A DNA stretch of 64,000 nucleotides from Candidatus Chlorobium masyuteum. GTDB lineage: Bacteria > Bacteroidota > Chlorobiia > Chlorobiales > Chlorobiaceae. Position 1 is the stretch's first letter. Every line of letters starts with the position of its first letter. The notes under the pieces were generated by a model. That model did no database searches. It saw only the letters and a list, made by a program, of their open reading frames with translations, and was not told the origin of the DNA. The DNA lies in NCBI RefSeq assembly GCF_011601315.1, contig NZ_JAAORA010000003.1:62001-126000 (forward strand), given 5' to 3'. Shown piece after piece: positions 59,301 through 64,000 of the stretch. The position numbers were made by a program, and so were the translations under genes.

Positions 59301-62300
59301 CACCGGGCTCCGGCACAAAAAGAAGATGACGGATACGACCCTCCGATAGCAGAGAGAGCAGTTCATCATCAGGTTCTACAGAGCTGCATGAAGCTGCCAG
59401 AGCCCCCCTGAACATGGAGTGGGCGGTGATTCGCCGGAAGAGATCACCTTCACCGACCAGCGCAATTGGCAGAATTGCCGTAACTGCCGCATTTACGGGA
59501 TCGGGTACCCATACCGGCAATGAAGGGATTACCGGTACCTTCATGATACCCTTCAGCTCAGTTGCCGGGTTTGAAAGCGGAACAAAATGGAGCTCCCTGA
59601 ACCGTATTGAAAGCTCTCCGCTCTCACTGTCATAAAGTCTGACATCAGCCTTGATTCCCCCATCCGGCAGAATCACTCGTTCAGCCGAGGCAAAAACACT
59701 CTCCGGAAGGGGCCGATAGACGAGAATCTCTGCGCAGCCTGCCGGAACCAGCCCCGGCCGGTCAATGGCAATACTGACCGCCCGGTCGAGAACTCCCGGA
59801 TGCAAACCCTGCATGTTCAGCTCTCCCTCTGTATGTGCCGGCAGTTGAAGGCGGGCAAAAAACTCATCCCCGCGGCTTCCTCTTGCCCGAAGCGCATTCC
59901 ATCGTGCGCTGACCCTGACCGGGCCTGCCGGTTCATCTGCCTGATCCGGTTCATCTTTAAGGTCAACTTCTTGCGCTCTTGTCTGTTCTTTGTCAAAAAC
60001 GCTCTCAGTCGGCACTGTTGAGAGATCAGAGAGTGCCGCCTCTGCAAAATTTCTCCACCCTCCCTCAACCATCCGCCCGCCAAGAGTTGCTCGATGAACC
60101 CCTTCATCACCACCGGTAATGAGCATACTGACACTGCCCGGTTGGAGCAGGGAGGGTTGAAGGGGTCGAAGCCACGAGAGCTCCCTGATGGCGAAGGGGG
60201 AGAACTCCCCCTCACTCCGGCTTCCCTCCGATCTTGTAAAGGCAAGAAGAGGGAGTATCCCCATCCCTACAAGGGTGGGAACTCCGGCAAGCAGATGTTC
60301 CGCTACCGGCCAGAATGCTGCAGAGTGCAGGTCGAGAGGATATCTTTTTCCCTCGGGCGTATCTGTCGGGCGCAGGAAAAAGGGGTGATTACCCGAATGC
60401 TGCTTATTTTGACCGGCGTTGCGGGGAGGACGGCAGCTGATCCGCTGAAGTGGTGCACCTGCAAGATGCAATCGTCTGAGCGGGAGCTGCGGAGAGAGAA
60501 CAAGCTGTGCACCCTCCAGAAAGGCCTCGGCTGCGACTCTCGCTGAATCCTCATCACCACAGAGCGCCGTAACCTGCAGAGCCTGCTGTGATCGATCCCT
60601 TCGCCCGATTCTGCCGGAGAGGCTCCGTTCGCTGCTCCCGGCGGAAGGTAATCCCTCCAGTGCGGCGAGCAGCTCATCGCGATCACGAAACCAGATCGCA
60701 AGGCGTTCTGCGAGGGAGTCGCGGCCGCTGTTCAGGGTATAGGCAATGTCAAGCGGCCGGTAATGGCGGTTCAGGCGGATCTCCACGGCGAGTGCATCGG
60801 CATAGCTTTTGAGCAGTGGTGCTGTTGCCGCAGAGAGCCCGATAACCATCCATCCCGCAGAGAGCAGTTCAGGATTGCCGTTTGCGGGTGGCGGTGCCTC
60901 AATAATCGCATGGACATTGATGCCGCTCAGTCCGAATGAGCTGACCCCTGCACGTCGAGGCGTCCCCAGATCGGGAAGAGCGCAAAGCGAAGTGCTGACC
61001 CGTACCGGAGAGTCGTCAAAATCGATACGGGGGTTGGCTCGTGTAAAGAAGGGCTGAGGTGGTGCCTGATCGTTTTTCAGACAGAGAACTGCACGCAGCA
61101 GTCCGAGGGCTCCGGCACAGGCGTCAAGATGGCCGTAATTACCTTTTGCAGACCCTATCAGGGCAAAACCTGTTTTACTCGTCTCCCGGCTGAATGCAAG
61201 ACGAATTCCCTCTATTTCCACGGGATCGCCAAGATGGGTGCCGGTTCCATGAGCCTCGATGTAGGAGATTGTGGAGAGCGGCACTCCGGCTTTTGCCGCG
61301 GCAGCAGCAATCACCTCCGACTGTGCCTCCGGGTTGGGGGCGGCCATTCCGCTTGAAGCTCCGTCCTGGTTGATGGCTGTACCGAGTATAACCGCATGAA
61401 CCGGATCTCGGTCAAGTTCAGCCTGTTCCAGGGTTTTCAGGAAAAAGATAACCGAACCCTCTCCTGCGCCGGTACCGTCTGCACTCTCGTCAAAAGCATG
61501 GGTACGTGCTGTTGATGATTCGATCGTGAAGCGGGTAGCCGACGATGGTGGCATCATGATCAGTTTCGCACCCCCGGCAAGTGCGGCACTGCACTCTCCG
61601 TTGAGAAGGGAGTTGCAGGCAAGATGCACGGCGGTCAGTGAGGAGGAGCATGCCGTATCAACCACAGTGGCCGGTCCCCGCCAGTTGTGCAGAAAAGAGA
61701 GACGGGTAGCAATATTGGAGGGGACATTATTGATAAAGATCTGTTCGGCCCTTTCAGGAAGCGCCTTCAGGGCATACTCGGTCCATGTTGAGCCGCCTCC
61801 GGCAGCCGCAAAAACGCCGATCTTTTCATTATCAAGCGCCCTGCCTCCATAACCGGCATTTTCAAGAGCCATAAGGGCGGTTTCAAAAAAAAGCCTCTGC
61901 TCCGGATGAACAAGGGCGGCATCTGCCGGAGAGAAGCGGAACCGCTCCGGATCGAAATCATATATATCCTCAAGCCAGGCGGCCTCACGGAAATTCCCCG
62001 GAAGGGGAGAACCAAGGGTATTGAACATATCGCGGGTATCTTGCAGGCGATCGGGAGAGATCGAAGAGACCCGGTCAGCACCCCTCGAAACATCTTTCCA
62101 GCACCCCTCCGCACTTCCCGCCCCGGGAAGCCGGACTCCGATACCGACAATGGCAATTTTATTCGAACTTTGTCGGGCATTTTCCTCTTTTTGCGCGCTC
62201 TTTTCCGGCTGCTCCTGTCCGGTATTTTCCATGATGAACCTTGCCTGGGCGGCAACGGTGACTACCGAAAAGAGCTTCGCCACGCTGAAAACTCCGGGCC

Positions 62301-62937
62301 ATTCGGCAGCAAGTTTTTCATGCAGACGAACCAGCAGGAGCGAGTTGCCGCCTGCATCGAAAAAACCATCATCAACACTGAACTCCGCACCGGGAAGAAG
62401 TTTCTGCCAGAGTTCATGAATTCTCGATTCAAGAACTCTTTGAGGGTTTGCTTCAGTTTTCTCACAGGTGGAGGGGATAAACTGAAATCGGGTATCATAG
62501 AAGAGAGGGCGAAGAGCTGACTCATCCGGCTCCGATGGGAATGATTCACTCCGGCGGAGAATTGACGCTTCGAGCTGACCGATCCGGCGGGCATACTCAC
62601 TCCAGCTTTCACTGCTGCCTGCGCCATCAAATACAAAAGGCAGGGTCACTTCTCCATGCCGGGAATTGATTGTTATACCGGTTACCAGACGCTGACCTGG
62701 CATCCGGAGGGAGAGCACCCTGGCATGAACCGCAAGCAGAAGTGTGCTGAATGAAATACCGCAAGCTTCTGCAAATGCCTTGAGCTGACCGGTCCGGAGT
62801 GCATCAAGCTGTTCTTCAATGAGAAGCGGCTCCTTTGTTGATGGGCCCGGTGAGGGAGCGGAACTCTCCCGGTAAAAGGGGAGAGGAGGCAGATCAGCAA
62901 TGAAGGTGCGCCAGAAATCGTGCGATGGAGTAGTCAT
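53368..62937 (-). CDS. Hybrid PKS-NRPS: [C-half]-T-KS-DH-KR-T-C-A-T-C, no AT
   Basis: 3189 residues. 1-165: C-terminal-like half of a condensation domain without HHxxxDG; 199: carrier Ser (DAGGNSLLLV). 259-690: ketosynthase, Cys about 430 (DTACSSSLT), His 563 (EAHGTGTHLG) and 603. Next, a KS-AT linker but no GHSxG acyltransferase. DH about 860-1140 (His 881, Asp 1051 in HPGVLD). KR 1340-1600 (GGTGG, Tyr 1493 in YTAAN). Carrier Ser 1616. C (HHALADG at 1807), A (TSGSTGQPKG at 2296; code D-I-F-A-L-G-V-T-F), carrier Ser 2689 (VLGGHSL), C (HHIVHDG at 2884) ending the protein. Overlaps the next NRPS by four bases. Confidence 0.93.
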   Translation of the reverse strand: MTTPSHDFWRTFIADLPPLPFYRESSAPSPGPSTKEPLLIEEQLDALRTGQLKAFAEACGISFSTLLLAVHARVLSLRMPGQRLVTGITINSRHGEVTLPFVFDGAGSSESWSEYARRIGQLEASILRRSESFPSEPDESALRPLFYDTRFQFIPSTCEKTEANPQRVLESRIHELWQKLLPGAEFSVDDGFFDAGGNSLLLVRLHEKLAAEWPGVFSVAKLFSVVTVAAQARFIMENTGQEQPEKSAQKEENARQSSNKIAIVGIGVRLPGAGSAEGCWKDVSRGADRVSSISPDRLQDTRDMFNTLGSPLPGNFREAAWLEDIYDFDPERFRFSPADAALVHPEQRLFFETALMALENAGYGGRALDNEKIGVFAAAGGGSTWTEYALKALPERAEQIFINNVPSNIATRLSFLHNWRGPATVVDTACSSSLTAVHLACNSLLNGECSAALAGGAKLIMMPPSSATRFTIESSTARTHAFDESADGTGAGEGSVIFFLKTLEQAELDRDPVHAVILGTAINQDGASSGMAAPNPEAQSEVIAAAAAKAGVPLSTISYIEAHGTGTHLGDPVEIEGIRLAFSRETSKTGFALIGSAKGNYGHLDACAGALGLLRAVLCLKNDQAPPQPFFTRANPRIDFDDSPVRVSTSLCALPDLGTPRRAGVSSFGLSGINVHAIIEAPPPANGNPELLSAGWMVIGLSAATAPLLKSYADALAVEIRLNRHYRPLDIAYTLNSGRDSLAERLAIWFRDRDELLAALEGLPSAGSSERSLSGRIGRRDRSQQALQVTALCGDEDSARVAAEAFLEGAQLVLSPQLPLRRLHLAGAPLQRISCRPPRNAGQNKQHSGNHPFFLRPTDTPEGKRYPLDLHSAAFWPVAEHLLAGVPTLVGMGILPLLAFTRSEGSRSEGEFSPFAIRELSWLRPLQPSLLQPGSVSMLITGGDEGVHRATLGGRMVEGGWRNFAEAALSDLSTVPTESVFDKEQTRAQEVDLKDEPDQADEPAGPVRVSARWNALRARGSRGDEFFARLQLPAHTEGELNMQGLHPGVLDRAVSIAIDRPGLVPAGCAEILVYRPLPESVFASAERVILPDGGIKADVRLYDSESGELSIRFRELHFVPLSNPATELKGIMKVPVIPSLPVWVPDPVNAAVTAILPIALVGEGDLFRRITAHSMFRGALAASCSSVEPDDELLSLLSEGRIRHLLFVPEPGEDIGLRTLNLLQKLMAHLRHPLHLVAAGEGAFAPDSKHDSPHPRPDTALMAGLVMVAGYEEPMLLTRYVEVDKGAPLELLFREFEAFEPGEHSPILLDNSGRRLKRCFEPLGEDYAAAETLLWPASGCCVVSGGTGGLALLLAAEFAGKGAVSLALLSRRELEAGEEHETMQRFELLEALAARGITVRHWKVDVSNCEELSRVLDEVRSTLGPISAVVHFAGLVDSHLLVNETPESFARATAPKVEGARNLDLLTRHDPIESFVLSGSLTALESRAGSGAYTAANLYLDAFARWRRSEGRPALTIDWCQVGEVGMAARLLDGKLGEYSLSPDEVIRYWRMALGAGTPQVSLLYGKTPGEKAKEPPVLPEEPKMLEKALAQIWAEILGYESVDSDDDFYSLGGDSMSGIDIVDRIVKELGHPLSYTDLVESATVGRLAEKLRSQAEAATAGEEGMQSSQRLTPAPAENRYPVSREQLALIQAQLAAERSIAYNLPNIISLPSDCDRERLESALRALISRHEILRTRFCFDGSEPEMEIVPEVALQLNCIRPREEVTPRFWQSRVRPFDLESEPPVRFELIESAEGNPQSLFMDIHHALADGLSLELLTGDLAQLYAGKTLPSPSLHFKDYAWWSRRGAGVEAFESAKEYWLQRYHTLPLPVLDLPSDRPRPAYHTWECGSVAFTLPQKSVEALRRFASTHATTPFTVVLSAWAALLARYSCSDDLVISVPVDARERVGASSIPGMMVSLIPLRIAFIEDESVEGFISRLHSEVSEAMRNRACPLGMLLEAIAPPPAPERTLLSEVTLSYMNFSESKGYESEGEGRDAFRLFGVERSDGKNDLSIFIRDLPAEISVTCEYYSAIFDRDRIERMGEHFTTLLDALVISEDETKLATLPLIAEWEREWLLKVGRGSNTPQPEPLNLYACFAAMAKKRGSAIAISDKTERLSYTELLCRAEGIAQYLALEGVREGEIVAMHLERSCTGVAIILAINALGACYLPLDTSFPALRIALILADAACRVVIADASGRKVIEEADHAGMEKRERNEDEQVPMERLIMEGEKLALMSSSSAALPERREDVLAYLMYTSGSTGQPKGVRVLERGIIRLTVNQDYIEIGHDDRVMLVSSLAFDISTFDLWGALLNGAELCVIDRNVLLDPAAFAAEIACRNITIMAMATGLFHRQAETMPESFSTVHKVLAGGELMNPELLKRAAEAAPQTGFYNVYGPTENTTFTTTHLVTPGDLNGQAIPIGKPIPLTTVMVYDKRDQVVPIGIWGEIINGGEGVADGYQNRPELTAAGFFKTPEGEYCYRTGDIGRWRVDGVLEIGGRRDTQIKHRGFRIELGEIEDALCRHPLVAGAAVLFRKDAGELLACLVIRGDEVPEPIELRSWLMQRIPSYMVPARFIRVARMPINSNGKLDRKRLDLEAEDGELLRDGSSASSGLPTGDTEKMVAEVFSEIFNRPVEERNISFLVLGGHSLIIMRAINRIAQRSGVKLSISDFFATPTIAGLASRIDAEKGRDDAGCSIPVADSAAFPFASHAEERLYMVNSMDATSAAYNMTFFFRTGGEFVPEALHKAIVELVRRHEALRTGFEECDGMIMRRIAEPHEITLEWREDDLSSASDPSSEALLLTRVEVARPFDLSRPPLLRIRIIRLGREQTLILIMTHHIVHDGWSSRIFLRELKIAYEAALHGTIAAFPELPVSIRDYAVWQRTRDWSESAAWWLNILKGAPERIELPCDRPLPEIPANRGATIKKELPPEIARALQLFARQSGVSMASVGLTLFATLLYRLTRQSELVIGMGVAGRDHAELEGLIGFFVNVLPIRIRLDRESEFSTLLGEVHDMLMGALAHREYPFDSLVRDLAPKRSGNRQPLINVVFEYQRFDPVDPELLFPAAAEISDSFARSLDEVIFTRTAKHDLLLFYVEQEERTVLLVEYDTDILDSGTVERWISYFIQLSGHLCAESLKTTESGRAEP

Positions 62938-62971
62938 GTTTTACAGCAATAGAGGCGGTTGAATCCGTTTC

Positions 62972-63682
62972 TCAATACACAGGCAACTCATCTTTCATTC
63001 TCATAACTTCTCCTCGCTCACCGGACCATGCCAGGGTCAGACGGTGGCACAGGGATGGCTCTTCACGCCACAAACGCCAGTGTCGGGATGGTTTGTCGTC
63101 ACCGTCAAAGGTGGAGGCCACGCTGGAGGAAAGATCTATCCGGATTGAGGAGAAGGGGAGGGAGAGCCCCCGTCCGTCTGCTTTGGCGACAGCCTCGCGG
63201 GCTGTCCAGAGTTCTATAAATGCCTCAGAGCGTTCAGCAACGCCCATCAATTCCAGCCGCACTATCTCTTCAGCGCTCAACCCGTATGCCGCCAGATCGG
63301 AGCGGGGCACCCGCTCATGATCAACGGACTCAACATCAACACCCACTCTTCCTGCATTACTGAGAGCCACAGCAACCATGCCCTTCGTATGGGAAAGGCT
63401 GACGTCAATACCACGGCACTCATCCATGTCGAGAAAGGGCCTGCCGAAGCGGTCGCGGGAGATAATGAGTGCAGAGGGGGCGAGACCGATCCTGTTGGCG
63501 ATGACAAGGCGGAGCAGGGCATGTGCGGCAACATAGGCAATGCGGTCATGCTCGCGAAGAAACCGCAGGGCAAGCGTCCGTTCCTCATCATCAAGAAGCT
63601 CAACCCACTCCGGGGGAGAGAGCTCCAGACGCTGAAGGTCATGCGTCCATAACATGACGGCATTTTCTCTATCGATCATCAT
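62972..63682 (-). CDS. Sfp-type 4'-phosphopantetheinyl transferase
   Basis: 236 residues. Sfp-type signatures: VGVDVESVD and FIELWTAREAVAKADGRGL with metal-binding Asp/Glu. Transfers phosphopantetheine to carrier domains; placed 34 bases upstream of the PKS-NRPS gene and so probably activates its carriers. ATG 63682 overlaps the stop of the upstream thioesterase-ending gene (ATGA). Confidence 0.95.
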   Translation of the reverse strand: MMIDRENAVMLWTHDLQRLELSPPEWVELLDDEERTLALRFLREHDRIAYVAAHALLRLVIANRIGLAPSALIISRDRFGRPFLDMDECRGIDVSLSHTKGMVAVALSNAGRVGVDVESVDHERVPRSDLAAYGLSAEEIVRLELMGVAERSEAFIELWTAREAVAKADGRGLSLPFSSIRIDLSSSVASTFDGDDKPSRHWRLWREEPSLCHRLTLAWSGERGEVMRMKDELPVY

Positions 63683-64000
63683 AACCCCTTCAGGATGTTA
63701 TCACAAATATGGGCTGCAAGCTGGCCGACAAAAGGAGGCTGCAGCATCTGTCCGTGCGTTCCTTCGATCCAGCGAAGCTCTACTCCTCCACCGGCATAGG
63801 GGAGCCATCCGTTATAGTCATCACCCGGAATACCGGGCGCCTGGCTTGAAGGAGTTCTCGGGCGGATAAGCAGCAGCGCTTCGTTGCTTGTTTTTGGATG
63901 GTAGCGAAGTGCCGCCAGACCGTTGTTCTGGAACAGCGCAAGCAGACGCCGCAGATGCTCTCGATCAATACCTTCCGGAAGATAGTCGCTGCTCCGTTCA
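63679..64000 (-). CDS. Thioesterase-domain protein, C-terminal part
   Basis: Read by hand to the right edge: about 107 residues ending LAAHICDNILKGL, with a GTHGQML motif corresponding to the catalytic His near the end of NRPS thioesterases. The rest lies outside the window, so this may be a stand-alone type II thioesterase or the final domain of another synthetase. It is the first gene seen of the synthetase operon. Confidence 0.75.
   Translation of the reverse strand, partial: ERSSDYLPEGIDREHLRRLLALFQNNGLAALRYHPKTSNEALLLIRPRTPSSQAPGIPGDDYNGWLPYAGGGVELRWIEGTHGQMLQPPFVGQLAAHICDNILKGL

Noticed and set aside
1-64000. CRISPR arrays, tRNA or rRNA genes, insertion sequences
   Set aside because: No regularly spaced repeats, cloverleaf sequences or transposase motifs were seen on reading either strand; a tRNAscan or IS search would be decisive.

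Overview
The window looks like a chromosomal segment of a green sulfur bacterium (Chlorobiaceae, Chlorobium/Pelodictyon-like). This is inferred from the flavour of the proteins: an ArsA-type ATPase with a C-terminal HSP20-like domain, paired ammonium transporters with P-II proteins, TorF/Gcw_chp-type porin, and a late cobalamin operon ending in a CbiR-like enzyme. No photosynthesis or rRNA marker lies in the window, so the assignment is not proven. No tRNA, rRNA, IS element, phage or CRISPR array was recognised.

Layout. 1-11 kb: housekeeping genes (partial GH13 enzyme, mscL-truA, MltD-type transglycosylase, ArsA-like ATPase under a Fur-box-like palindrome, serA, aroF, a GNAT-like protein, a porin). 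11-18 kb: RsbW-like kinase, pgi, and a nitrogen block glnK2-amt2-amt1-glnK1, all on the minus strand. 18-29 kb: CLC channel with CBS domains, NhaD-type antiporter, purB, CCA-adding enzyme/oxidoreductase pair, an MFS exporter, a BtuF-like lipoprotein and Pal. 29-38 kb: an accessory-looking plus-strand stretch of small, exported, coiled-coil, sigma-like, glycosyltransferase and protease-TPR genes with long AT-rich gaps.

38-48.7 kb is a cobamide block: a cobalamin riboswitch controlling a BtuB-type receptor, then bluB-cobQ-cobD(C)-cbiB-cobO-btuC-btuD-cbiR, nearly all overlapping or within 15 bases. It covers import, lower-ligand synthesis, nucleotide-loop assembly, adenosylation and probably remodelling of imported cobamides; a btuF-like gene sits 10 kb or more away.

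48.7-64 kb, on the minus strand and running off the right edge, is a hybrid PKS-NRPS operon: a thioesterase-ending protein (partial), an Sfp-type phosphopantetheinyl transferase, a 3189-residue protein (half condensation domain - carrier - KS - DH - KR - carrier - C - A - carrier - C) and a 1551-residue NRPS (C - A - carrier - C). The KS module carries no acyltransferase, the first protein begins inside a condensation domain, two condensation domains meet at the gene junction, and the last protein stops where an adenylation domain would start. This is the most unusual system in the window; its product cannot be named from the sequence.
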